DNA of 64,000 bases from Tupaia tana (taxonomy: Eukaryota > Chordata > Mammalia > Scandentia > Tupaiidae), in contig JAKSZU010000025.1 in assembly GCA_026018925.1 (NCBI GenBank), forward strand, positions 24,066,891-24,130,890, read 5' to 3'. The notes beneath the pieces were generated by a model, which worked only from the letters and a program-made list of their open reading frames with translations, was not told the DNA's origin and did not search any database. The position numbers and the translations under genes are program-made. Of the stretch, positions 1 to 9,325 are shown piece by piece; the stretch's first letter is position 1, and each line of letters opens with the position of its first letter.

Positions 1-2334
1 GAAAGTCCAGCCAGGTGTGGAAAACTCCACTCCCCAAGGCTGCTTTTGCAGCCCAAGCAGGTCACCAGCAAGCCTTCATTAGATCAGGAAACTCTTGTGC
101 TGAGCGAATGGTTTGCTCTTAGCTCTCCCAGTCAGCCTGGATTTGTCAGCCTGTCCTTTGGTCCAGTGCATCTTCCAGAACAGAAACTTGTCTTTCCAGA
201 TTCTCCTTGTATTTCCAGAGAGCGAGGATGGGGGTTTGCCAAGGTCTGTCACTAAAACTGATGGATCATCCCCGTGCACATTTCTTACTGAGACTCAGCC
301 ATAGCAGAGGGAATTTCCCTTATATACCCCACCCCGTTTTCTGGCAGTTTCTTTTAACAGGAGAACATTTGAGCAATACAGAGTTCAGTTAAACCAGACA
401 CGAAGAGTCTCTGGTATAAAAGCACCAGAAACAAACAGCCCCCAATTTCAGCCTTTTTCCTTCATCTGCACAACACTGTTTATTAGACCAGATGATGTAC
501 TCGACTCCAAAACATTCATATGGAAAAAAAAATTGAAGAATTGTGATTAAAATTGATTTTTTCCCTTTGGGAAGTTGGAATCAAAAATGGTTACCTGCTC
601 ATTTATGAAACAGATTTATTCTGTTGACATGGAGGCTTGTTTGAAATGTAATTGAATTTCTGTTACCTAATGGAAAGTGACAGTTAACAGTATTTATTTT
701 CCATTTGTGTCTCAGCAGATAACATAACACAATTTTGATTTGTAGTTAGCTTCGGAATCTGAGATTGTTCTATCTCTGTAATTGAAAAGATGGGAGTGTG
801 ATGGCCCCAATACAATCCTTTTTTGTTTTTATACAACCAGTAAAGGTAGCTTTAATACAGTAAACAGCCTCTCTTCCTTGCCGCTAGTGGTTATATTCAG
901 ATGTACTGTGTTCATCATGTCTTTCTTATTAGGCTCTAACACATCTTTCTATGTTGATAATCTCTCCATTTAGACTTACATTTTTTTTTCTTCTGCAACT
1001 AATTTTTGTAAATAACCGCTTCTCTGTCTTCTTGCCCCTCTCTTCTGTTCAAAAATAACTTCTCTTTTGGAAACAAAGTCAGCATTCTTCACGAGGATTT
1101 AAACTGTTCCTGTCTAGCTGACATTTCTCAGTGTCTTCTGAACAGGGAATGGGCGTTGTGGGGAGGCGTGACTTCGAAAGATGACCCTCCTTCTACACTG
1201 GGGCTCAGGCTATTAAGTCATAAGAGGGACACTTTGTTTTACTGGATTTTACCCTAATTCTTTTTCTAAGTTTTGGCCGTGAGTCCTCTTGCTTCCCAGT
1301 ACCAGAATATAATGACTTCTAAAGCAGGCTGACAGTGGGAAAGAATGTTCATTAGGAAGGTTTGCTTTTTCATTTAGGGAAGCTGGAATCAGATCTCGAG
1401 TCTACGTCCCCAGGTAGTAATTCATTTGTCTTCTGTTAACTTTATGCTTTGGACTTCCGCTTTCCCAGAAACCCCTTCGGATGGATAATTCCTAACTGCC
1501 ATTCGAGAAACACTGAGTGTGCGTGACAAATGGCAGAGATGGAGCTTTCACGGCCGTTGGACTTGATTATAGAATGCCCTGCCTGGCCCTTGACTTGCGA
1601 AATGACCATGGGAAGTTCGCTTGATCCACCTGCTGTAAGCGAGGGCTTGGAAGGCCTTCCACGGTGGCCGGATGAAAGGTTTTCAGCGAAGCTACAGCAT
1701 TTTGATTCAATAAAACCAGTCCTCTGCCTCAGGGCCACCTCCATCAAACATGCTGTCAACATGCCCTGGTTTAAGACAAGTAGCCAGCGTGGCCTGGAGG
1801 GCAGGGGCAGAGAAGGGACTGGCCAGTGGCTGACCATTCATAACAACAGGCAGTGTAGGGAGAACAGACATCTCAGTGCCTATACATTTCGAAGGTGCCC
1901 ATCCATCTCTGAGGGCAATGTGGTGGCCCTCTCGAAGTACAGCATTCCAGCACGGACGTTACTCAGGACATTTTGGGGGGTTTGCTTTGGGGTATGTGGT
2001 GTCTTGTAAACAGTTACGCAGCCAGGAAGTCAAACCTTTTATACAATATCCGATATCATAGCCATCAATTATTATTCTATCATCAAACCATTTCCTTGTT
2101 CAGGCTGAAAAATGAATCCAGATGGAAGATGGGTTTTTGGAGGTGACTTGAATGGAGAGTGGCCAGGGCCTTGGGGGAATGCAGCATGTCTGCCTTGAGA
2201 CGAACCACTTGGGTGAGCGGCGAGGGCTGAGAAGAATAGCAAGTGTCTGCTCCTATTGCAGGAAGAGCATTGCTTTGAACTAAATGTTTAATTTCAGGAA
2301 TGGCATGTTTGGTAGGGTGATCTTAGACCATGGC
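1..2334. other. Noncoding stretch without recognised repeat
   Basis: I recognise no gene or repeat family here. Open frames are short, overlap on both strands and lack any known domain. The longest (131 and 159 aa, near 1,442-2,009) overlap each other antisense and are compositionally ordinary, so I do not call them genes. The part from about 480 to 1,100 is AT-rich. Confidence 0.5.
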
Positions 2335-2445
2335 TCCTCCTTCAGTAAGCGTTTGTCGGACATCTTTCACGTACCCAGCACTGCGCTGGGTTAAGGGAGC
2401 AGAGGCTAAGAAGAGTTCGCTCGAGGGAGTCACTGGTTTTAAGAA
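2335..2445 (+). repeat. L2-like ancient LINE fragment
   Basis: The stretch resembles the widely shared mammalian L2 segment that reads roughly 'gtgccaggcactgtgctgggc' (here 'gtacccagcactgcgctggg'), followed by the part usually reading as an account of 'agtccctgccctc'. It is diverged and short, so the family call is tentative. Confidence 0.35.
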
Positions 2446-2634
2446 TCAAGAAACCCAGGCTCCTTGCTTCCAAACTCGTGCACAGATTCTCTTTTTCAAC
2501 AGGAGTTGGGGTGCATTTTAAACTTTTCATTAGTTGCTGACCCTGAAACTTCTCGACGGCCTGGGCAGTTGAATGTAATCTCTCTCAGCCGATCTTGGTA
2601 TTCACTAAATAGACTCTGAGCTATTTAATGACTT

Positions 2635-2745
2635 GATGACTCAGTTTCTCCATCAATGAAATTATGCCAGTAATTTTACCTACCCCATAGGGCTGTTTGC
2701 AATTGACTACACATTTTAGGGATGAAAGGCTCCAAATCACTGTTG
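2635..2745 (+). repeat. MIR fragment
   Basis: The order of matches 'ctcagtttctccatc', 'aatgaaattatg' and 'ctaccccatagggctgtt' follows the MIR core and 3' part ('cctcagtttcctcatctgtaaaat...ctacctcatagggttgtt') in plus orientation. It is an old tRNA-derived SINE fossil with no coding role. Confidence 0.6.
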
Positions 2746-2907
2746 GTGTTATTATTTACTGAACAGCTAGAGTTCAGTTCCTGTCAACATGAACCTCATT
2801 AACCCTGGACTTGGGTGGTTTGCCTGAGAAAATCCTTCCACAACGTGGGGTTGGAAAGATCCTGTTTTTAATTTTTTTTCCCCTTAAATTGCCCGGAAGG
2901 TACATGT

Positions 2908-3118
2908 GTTCGCTAGAGTCAGAGATAGAGAGAGGAGAAAACACCGTCCCATTGGGGAGTGTCAGCTGCAATCCCTCCTCTTCTGTTTCTCCATGTCATT
3001 GGCGTTTTGTGCACACATGCCTGGAGTATTTGTCAAACCATGGGGGCTGGGATTTGAGCTGTGGTCGGCCATGTGGGCTCTGGCTTTTTAACAACTGGGC
3101 CGTGGGACCAGCCCAACC
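2908..3118 (-). mobile_element. Old degenerate family-A tRNA SINE
   Basis: Read on the minus strand this has the order seen in the younger family-A SINEs of the window: tRNA-like head at the high-coordinate end ('gggctggtcccac' complement), a B-box-like region near 3,050, the conserved body, and an agagagag-rich tail near 2,925. It is more diverged than the other copies and its ends are approximate. Confidence 0.5.
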
Positions 3119-3186
3119 TGTGCTGCTTTTTATGATGAAGATGGAAAAACAAACAAGCCAACAAAAAACATATTAAGATGAAATAT

Positions 3187-3691
3187 GGCCACCAGCAGAT
3201 GGCATAATGGTTGTGTTGCTCGACTCTCACGTTGTCAACTGTGGTTAAAGTCCTGGACCCAGCGGCTTAAAAATTCATGCCACGTGTGTGTGCAAGCATG
3301 CCCAAAATCGTGAGAGGAGAATGGAGGAGAAGGGATTGTGGTGTGGCCATCCTTCTTGGAGGAGGTTAGGGGTGATTTCTCACTGTCCCTCTCTCTTTTT
3401 CTTTTTAAGAGAGAAATTTTTGCTATTGGGTACATGCATTTGCGGGAGGGAGGGACAGACAAAAAGTGAGAAATCACCCTCAGGTGGATGGCCACGCAGC
3501 AGTCCCTTCTCCTCCATTTTCCTCTCGGGATTTTGGGCAGGCACACACACGTGCCTGGCATAAGTTTGAAGCTGCCAGGTCTGGGACTCAAACCATGGTC
3601 AGCCACGTGGAAGTCCAGCAACATAACCATTACACCATCTGCTGGTTCCTCTCTGTATCTCTTTGGCAAGTATACTTGACCTATGGCAAAC
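3187..3691 (+). mobile_element. Family-A tRNA SINE, interrupted
   Basis: The head 'ccagcagatggcataatgg' contains a pol III A box (TGGCATAATGG) and about 50 bp on a B-box-like segment (diverged here). Then come the family body (the 'gagaggagaatggagga' block) and a tail ending 'ctatggcaaa'. The element is cut after its 'ccctctctctttt' tail portion by another family-A SINE inserted in the opposite direction, and resumes at about 3,650 with 'cctctctgtatctcttt', a duplicated target. The pair forms an inverted repeat. Confidence 0.8.
3404..3649 (-). mobile_element. Family-A tRNA SINE nested inside another
   Basis: On the plus strand it starts with a T-rich tail and 'tttttgctattgggtac' and ends with 'accattacaccatctgctgg', the complement of the tRNA-like head. 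It interrupts the plus-oriented copy at 3,187-3,691, so it is the younger of the two. The flanking 'ccctctctctttt'/'cctctctgtatctcttt' is an imperfect target-site duplication. Confidence 0.8.
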
Positions 3692-3845
3692 AGATATCTA
3701 TCTATCTATCTATCTATCTATAATTTTATATTAATATACACATATAAAATATATATGTGTATATTAATATACACATATAAAATTATATATACTTATATAA
3801 TATACACATATAAAATTATATATACTTTACATATATATATTTTTC
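3692..3845. repeat. TATC microsatellite and AT-rich tract
   Basis: About seven copies of a TATC tetranucleotide (3,693-3,722) pass into a 120-bp imperfect repeat of 'tatacacatataaaat'-like units. This is simple sequence that grew at the tail of the adjoining SINE. Confidence 0.9.
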
Positions 3846-3859
3846 TTGTGGAGAGTGTA

Positions 3860-4135
3860 TGTGTGTGTGTTATTTTTAGACAGGGTCTTTTGTCAAAGCC
3901 CTCCTGTCAGCCTCCTGAGTAGCTGGGCCACGGTTCTGAGCCACCATGCCCAGCTGTCTCCCACAGGGTCTCACCGTGTTGTCCACACTGGTTATAGACC
4001 TGCTTTAGCTTCCTGGTAGCTGGGGACACCAGTGGGTGCCACTGTGCCCAGCTTTTTGGAGCGGCGTGGGAATTGAACCTGGGCCTCTCCTGTGGCCTCC
4101 ACTGGCCAAACAGCAACATCCAGCACACTCTTCTG
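3860..4135 (-). mobile_element. Chimeric tRNA-7SL-7SL SINE
   Basis: Minus strand, 5' to 3': a tRNA-like head with B-box-like 'ggttcaattccc' (about 4,070-4,082), then a 7SL/Alu-like unit beginning 'gctgggcacagtggc' and reaching 'ggtgagaccctgt', then a second 7SL-like unit beginning 'gctgggcatggtggctc', containing 'gctactcaggaggctga' and ending 'agaccctgtct'. 7SL-derived SINEs are known in primates, rodents and treeshrews. A tRNA head fused to two 7SL units is reminiscent of the treeshrew Tu type, which I infer but cannot verify. It is the only 7SL-type copy I see in the window. Confidence 0.7.
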
Positions 4136-4180
4136 TGGTTGTACTGAAATTAGGAGTGTATTATTAAGAATAAAGGGGTG

Positions 4181-4437
4181 GGGCCAGCAAATGGCATGAT
4201 GGTTACGTCACTGGACTCCGACATAGTCGACCACAGTTCAAGTTCTGGACCCAGCAGCTTAAACTCACGCATATGTGTGTTTGTGTGTGTGTACCCAATG
4301 AGAGGAGAATGGAGGAAAAGGGATTAAAGCACGGACAGCCCCCCCAGGGGGTGATTTCTCACTTTCTGTCTCTGTTTTTCTGGCAAGTGCATGCACCCTA
4401 TAGTGAAAATATCTCTATTAAAAAAAAAAAAAAAAGA
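4181..4437 (+). mobile_element. Family-A tRNA SINE
   Basis: Head 'ggccagcaaatggcatgatgg' pattern with A box, B-box-like 'agttcaagttctgg', the family body with 'gagaggagaatggaggaa', a tail ending 'ctatagtgaaaat' and an A15 run. It is followed at once by a second copy in the same direction. Confidence 0.85.
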
Positions 4438-4453
4438 AGGAATAAAAGGGAAT

Positions 4454-4714
4454 GGGGCCAGCCGGTGACATGGTGGTTAAAGCGCTGGTCTCTCACATGG
4501 CCGATTGTGGTTTGAGTCCTGGACCTGGAGTGACTTGAAAATCACTCTGGGTGTATGTGTATGTATGCCCAAGTCCCAGAAGGAGAATGGAGGAGGAAGG
4601 ATTGTGGCATGGCCATTCCCCCCTGGGGAGGGGGGTGATTTCTCACTTTCCCTCTCACTGTCTGTCCCTGTTGAGCACACCCCCACTATGGAAAAAAACC
4701 TTAAAAAAAAAGAA
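4454..4714 (+). mobile_element. Family-A tRNA SINE
   Basis: Same organisation as the copy 20 bp upstream, with A box 'tgacatggtgg', B box 'ggtttgagtcctgg', body and an A-rich tail at 4,701-4,712. The two sit in tandem, probably by insertion of one at the A-rich tail of the other. Confidence 0.85.
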
Positions 4715-4974
4715 TATGGGGGGGATGAAAATTAGGTAGGCAGCTTACTTAATAGGTATCAGGAAGATATTCTGTTACCAATAAGCTGATAGGTCAGTTT
4801 AATGAAAAGTTTATTGCAGATGTCAATTTACCACCCAACATAAAGGTAAGTAAGTTTATCTAACTGGAAATTGATATTATCCATTTATAGCTATGCATGT
4901 AGGTGTCTATACATACTTATTTTTATACAGCCTTATATTTTGATATATGCTTATGCAATGCTTTATCACATATA

Positions 4975-5005
<31 letters not shown>

Positions 5006-6020
5006 GCCAATATGCCTACATCATGTAAGTTTTAATTTGTGCAAAAAATACTATAGTTTCAAAAATCATCATTGCTCAAAAGAATGGTAAAAGAAGTATG
5101 GAGATTTTGCCTTATTTATAGATATTGACACCCTATATATCAAAATGTGGCAAATCGAACAATAGCATAAAGATACGAGGAAGACCCAAATGAGGAACGC
5201 AGAGTGCTCCCGTGAAAGGAAGCTGAGAGGAGGTAATGAGGGGAGGAAGGCGGCGTCCTCGTGCGTTTCACGCGGCTTCCACTAATCAGTCCTGACCTTT
5301 ACAAGGCCCTGACGTGCAGGACCCTCATCAGGTTGGAAATGACAAATTAAGTAAAAGCTTAAATTGGCAAAAAGGAAATGTTTAATTTGCACATCGCAAA
5401 CCACAGCCCCCCGTGATGTTGGAAGCAGACTGCCATCCGGCATGCGTGGTCTGATAGAGGAGGTTGACCAGTATTCAGTTCCTAGAAAAGCTCTTATATT
5501 TCTGAAAACAGTGCTTCCTAGCCTGGCCTTTGTTCCGGTGACACTGTGTGTGTGTTGGTGTAAGGTAGGCCTTTTCTGAAGGAATCAAATGGTCCAGTTC
5601 AATGTTCCGTGATCATCCTCAAGCGTGGGACCTTTCACTTGTTAGGATTGGGATCCGTTAGTCCTCAGATTGATGTGGTCTGGGCTGTAGAGACTTGATT
5701 GGACGCAGATCCGTGTCCACGTGATCAGCTCAATGAGCGTCATATTTTGGCTTATTTGGAGAAGAAGGCCTAAGCTGCAGCTCACAGATCTCAGACTCTC
5801 AACAGTGGGCTGGCTCTTTAACCCCAGAAGGGCTGAGCAAGATGGTGGACCATTGCAGCCCCAGAAGAGGTTTTATTTAGTAATGACCTCTCCCTGGAAG
5901 CACTCTGCAACCTTCCAAAGCCATATATGTTCTTCTCTAGGCGTGTTCTGTGTCATAATGGTCAGGGCCATGGTGCTCATGCATGAGACAGAGACTTCTA
6001 CTTATTTTTGCTTTGCTCAG
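4715..6020. other. Noncoding stretch with TA microsatellite
   Basis: AT-rich up to about 5,160, with a (TA)n/(TG) run at 4,969-5,005. The remainder to 6,020 is mixed sequence with no gene or repeat family that I can name. The open frames here are short and lack recognisable domains. Confidence 0.6.
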
Positions 6021-6264
6021 TTTTTGCTATGGGGAGCATGTGCTCACCAGAGAGACAGAGAGAATGAGAGACTGAGAGATCACCTCCTGTCCCCAGGTGG
6101 ATGGCCATGCCACAGTCCCTTCTCCTTCATTCTCCTTTCAGGATTTTGGGCATGTACACATACACATGCTCGGCATGACTTTTGAGTTGCCCAGTCCAGG
6201 ACTTGAACCGTGCAGTCAACCATGTGGGGTCCAGCACCTTAACCTCCATGCCAACTGTTGGCCC
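6021..6264 (-). mobile_element. Family-A tRNA SINE
   Basis: Plus-strand order is tail 'tttttgctatggggag', agagacag-rich stretch, 'tctcctttcaggattttggg' body and the complement of the tRNA head ending 'ctgttggccc'. It is moderately diverged. It lies head to tail with the next copy, which inserted right beside it. Confidence 0.85.
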
Positions 6265-6274
6265 TGAAGACATA

Positions 6275-6561
6275 GACTTTTTTTTTTCTTTTCTATTTTT
6301 TCTATAGTATGTGTGCACTCACCAGAGAGAGACAGAGAGAGGGAAAGTGAGAAATCACTTCCCGAGAGGGAGGGCCATGCCATAGTCCTTTCTCCTCCAT
6401 TCTTCTCTTGGGATTTTGGGCGCGCACACACACACACGCACACACACACACACACACACACACCTGTCATGATTTTTAAGCTGCCAGGTCTGGGACGCGA
6501 ACCCTGGCTGGCCTTCTGGGAATCCAGTTCCCACCTTAATTACCATGCAGCCTGCTGGCCC
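6275..6561 (-). mobile_element. Family-A tRNA SINE with internal CA microsatellite
   Basis: Complete copy from a T-rich tail to 'gcctgctggcccc'. It is flanked by an imperfect duplication, 'catagactttttt' on the left and 'atgtagacttttta' on the right. The body segment normally reading as a short CA-rich stretch has expanded to a (CA)n tract at about 6,422-6,462. Confidence 0.85.
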
Positions 6562-6642
6562 CTATGTAGACTTTTTACATTGTGATGCTAATATATTTTT
6601 ATCATACTGAAAACATACATTAGTAATTTTTTTTTTTTTTTT

Positions 6643-6894
6643 GGAGAGGTTTTTTCGCTATAGGGCGCGTGCGCTCGCCAAACAGACAGAGAGACATAGA
6701 GACAGAAAGCGAGAAATCACCCCCCAGGGGGGATGGTCACGCCGCAATCCCTTCTCCTCCATTCTCCTCTTGGGATCTTGGGCACACACGCACACGCGCC
6801 CGGCGTGAGTTGTAAGCCACCGGGTCCGAGACGCGAACCGCGGTCGACTACGTGGGAGTCCAGCGACATAGCCATTACGCTAACTGCTGGTTCC
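6643..6894 (-). mobile_element. Young CpG-rich family-A tRNA SINE
   Basis: A well-preserved copy: tail 'gctatagggcgcgtgcgctc', body 'tctcctcttgggatcttggg', B-box complement 'cgcgaaccgcggtcgac' and A-box complement in 'gccattacgctaactgctgg'. Many CpGs survive, so it is recent. The target-site duplication is 'agtaattttttt', seen at 6,622 and again from about 6,900. Confidence 0.9.
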
Positions 6895-6944
6895 CAGTCA
6901 GTAATTTTTTTAAAGTTTACTTCATCCTTGAATGACTAAGACAG

Positions 6945-7138
6945 AATTAGACAGACAGACAGTCTGACCATACCACTAATGATTGTCCTTGTGGCAACCT
7001 GCCCCAGGTGCAGGCAGTCCCAGATCATGGATGTACGTGTGCATGGCCTAGAGAGGTTGCTGGTCTCGAACTTGGAACCTTCTCATGTGAGTTAGCCTTG
7101 CAGAGCTTTGTGTTATCACTGTGCCACCATCCAGCCCC
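6945..7138 (-). mobile_element. Family-B tRNA-like SINE
   Basis: On the minus strand the head reads 'gggctggatggtggcacag', giving an A-box-like TGGCACAGTG, and a B-box-like 'gttcgagacc' follows about 55 bp later. The far end is rich in 'agacagaca'. Similar elements occur at 8,040, 50,390, 57,905, 60,220 and 60,460. This family is older and more variable than family A. Confidence 0.6.
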
Positions 7139-7740
7139 CAGCGAGTATGTTTTAATGGCAGAAGTCCCACTCATTAACTGGGTTCTGTGGTCAGCTATGG
7201 CGACCCATGCTGACAAGTGAGGAAATCAGCGACTGAATTTCAGATCCGGTCCTTAGAGAAGTCATGTCATAAAGAACATAAAATTTTCACTGCAGCTGTT
7301 CTTTGTGTTCAGTCTGTGTATTTGGCTGTGACTTTTGGCAGCGTTTGTGCATCAGTTTTGGTATAGAATATTTTATCCCCTTCTTGGTAATGAGACCTAT
7401 GGATTTAGTTGACTCAACTCTGTGCTTCTTTTTACCGCTCAGTCCGCTAGTGGCCTATTAGCTGTGATATTACTGGAGCGAGAGGGGTTGTTTAGGTTCT
7501 TATCGTTAAACATTTAGTAAGCACATTTATTAAACACATATGTAGTATAAATGCTGTTTCACAGAAGGGAGGCATAGGTGCTTCTGGGTATTTACATTCT
7601 GAGGAGTAAATAGACACGACAGATACCAGTAAAACTCAAGATCCTTCCAGGAGCGATGCCTCTTGGACATCTGTTTCTAGGTTTTGCTTTTGTTGTGGAA
7701 CTGAGTATACTAAAAGCCATGTTTTACTGAGACACTGTAC
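7139..7740. other. Noncoding stretch, nothing recognised
   Basis: No gene, RNA or repeat family recognised. A 63-aa frame at 7,025-7,216 lies mostly inside the SINE and is not a gene. Confidence 0.5.
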
Positions 7741-7774
7741 ATTTTCTATTGCATTTAAAGCTCAAACAATGCCT

Positions 7775-7842
7775 GCGTGTGTTCAGTTCCTAGCCCAGAA
7801 TCTGGTACCCGTAGGTGCTTAGTATGTATTGGTTGAAATGAA
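7775..7842 (+). repeat. MIR 3' fragment
   Basis: 'gtaggtgcttagtatgtatt' followed by 'ggttgaaatgaat' matches the MIR 3' end ('gtaggtgctcaataaatgttggttgaatgaat'). Confidence 0.6.
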
Positions 7843-7947
7843 TTAAACTGGTATAGAGGTAAAACATTGTAGTCGGTGTAGGGCAGGTTACGCTGCAGCG
7901 ACAAATGAATCCCAAGGCATGGTGGTCAACAGTAGTCATGTATGTAT

Positions 7948-8036
7948 CAATGATAAGAATAATGACCAACATTTACTGAGTAGTTCACAACATAGTAGAC
8001 ACTACTCTAAACTGTTTGCACTAATTAAAATAATTA
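7948..8036 (-). repeat. MIR, left half of a split copy
   Basis: Plus-strand order 'aataatgaccaacatttactgag', then 'actactctaaactgtttgca' and 'ctaattaaaataattaag' follows the complement of the MIR 3' part through its 'attaactcatttaat' segment. It stops there, and the rest of the MIR resumes at about 36,489 with the same segment. The two halves therefore bracket a 28.5-kb insertion block. Confidence 0.75.
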
Positions 8037-8279
8037 AGAAAGTTTAATTTCCTCATGAGAGAGATAGCTAGAGATAGATAGATAGGAAGAGACCAATACC
8101 CTCAACAGGGTCTTTGTACCATTATCATCTCCTATCTTGTAGCCAGCCAGATTCACGAACATACCCCTAGATGTGCCTGGCATGTTCAGGTTGACCTGGG
8201 TATGAATATGCAGCCTTCTCAAAAGTCTTCCAGCATTACACAGCAGTGCCCCTTCTGGCTGAACCACCATGGGCTGGTT
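8037..8279 (-). mobile_element. Family-B SINE, first insertion into the MIR
   Basis: Minus-strand head 'ccagcccatggtggttcag', then the family body with 'gcatattcatacccagg' and 'aggttgacctgg'-like complement, ending in an agatagat-rich tail (8,060-8,085). The sequence after its head ('tttaacatttattttta') resembles the MIR target segment again. I infer it was the first of three insertions at this site. Confidence 0.65.
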
Positions 8280-8457
8280 TAACATTTATTTTTAAGAAAT
8301 TAAAAAAAAAATTGGCACAGGGCATGTGTGCTCCCTGAGAAGGTGGGGGGGGGGAGGGAGACAGAAGGCATCCCTCATGTGGGATGGTCACACTACAATC
8401 CCATCTCTTCTATTTCTCTCCTCATTTAGGATTCTAGCCACACACAGTGAGTTTTTC

Positions 8458-8726
8458 TTTTTTTTCTCTCTCTTTTTTTTTTTTTTTAGAGAGAGATTTT
8501 TACTATAGGGCACATGTGCCCGCTGGAGAGACAGAGACACAAAAAGTGAGAAATCACCCACTAGGGAGGATGGCCACGCTGCGACCTCTTCTCCATTCTC
8601 CTCTCAGGATTTGGAGCACACATGCACATGTGCCTGGTGTGAGTTTTCATCTGCCTGTCTGAGACTTGAACCACAGCTGACTATGTAGGAATCCAGCAAC
8701 ATAACTATTATGCCATCTGCTGGTCC
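8458..8726 (-). mobile_element. Family-A SINE nested in the outer SINE
   Basis: T-rich tail, 'tttttactatagggcac', agagacag stretch, 'ctcctctcaggattt' body and head complement ending 'gccatctgctggtcc'. The flanking 'cacagtgagttttt' (about 8,444) and 'cacagtgtgttttt' (about 8,728) are the target-site duplication. Confidence 0.85.
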
Positions 8727-8778
8727 CCACAGTGTGTTTTTTTTTTTTTTTTTTTTTTTTTCCCACAGTGTGTTTTTT
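8726..8778. repeat. Poly-T run between 17-bp direct repeats
   Basis: 'cccacagtgtgtttttt' begins at 8,726 and recurs exactly at 8,762, separated only by a T tract that fills 8,737-8,761. The layout is that of a retroinsertion reduced to its poly(A) tail, though replication slippage could give the same result. Confidence 0.75.
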
Positions 8779-8870
8779 AAACTGTTGGGTCCAGGACTCA
8801 ACTGTGCTGGTCATGTGAGATCCAGCTGCCTTAACTGTCTTGCCACCAGCTGCCATTAACGTTAATTTTT

Positions 8871-9086
8871 TTTCTTTCATTTATTTATTTTTACATTTTT
8901 CTACAAACATTTACTTTACATAGCAAAAAATTTTAGCTCATACTCCATAATTCTTGACAGTTTACAAACAACTTTCTTCTTGACGGTTTACAAACAACTT
9001 TCAAAATTTCAAAAGATAATGTTCAAAATAAGTCTTATAATTTTGTATAATTTTATAACTCTCTAACAACAGAAGCAGTATGGTTT

Positions 9087-9141
<55 letters not shown>

Positions 9142-9148
9142 TTTTTTT
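8871..9148 (-). other. L1 3' UTR with TA microsatellite
   Basis: In sense it begins after the ORF2 stop, passes an A-run and a (TA)n tract (plus-strand 9,089-9,138), contains a near-duplicate of about 25 bp around 'gtttgtaaactgtcaagaa' (8,950-9,000), and ends 'taaataaatgaaag' plus an A-run. The AATAAA-type signal 10-20 bp before the poly(A) is a normal 3' end for an L1. Confidence 0.75.
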
Positions 9149-9268
9149 TTAGAGTGCAGGCACTCGGTATATATTAAGTGGGGACATACAATGCCTCTCC
9201 TTCACAGCATGGCTTGCTTCACTCAGCAGTAAGTCTTCCATATTCATCCATTTCCTTTCAAAAGCCAG

Positions 9269-9325
<57 letters not shown>

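Larger units (their letters stand above)
8295..8854 (-). mobile_element. Family-A SINE, second insertion, itself interrupted
   Basis: Outer family-A SINE: tail and body from about 8,306 to 8,457, head from about 8,772 to 8,854 ending 'ccaccagctgcc'. The middle is interrupted by another SINE and a T-run. Flanks: 'ttaacatttattttt' at 8,280-8,294 and 'ttaacgttaattttt' at 8,856-8,870 match at 13 of 15 positions, a good target-site duplication. Confidence 0.8.

Noticed and set aside
1442..2009. 131-aa and 159-aa overlapping frames on opposite strands
   Set aside because: They are antisense to each other over most of their length, have no domain, and such lengths arise by chance in a 64-kb window.
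6643..6894. tRNA gene called from A and B boxes
   Set aside because: The boxes belong to the head of a dispersed SINE with a 150-bp body, A-tail and target duplication. The cloverleaf is not preserved well enough for a tRNA.
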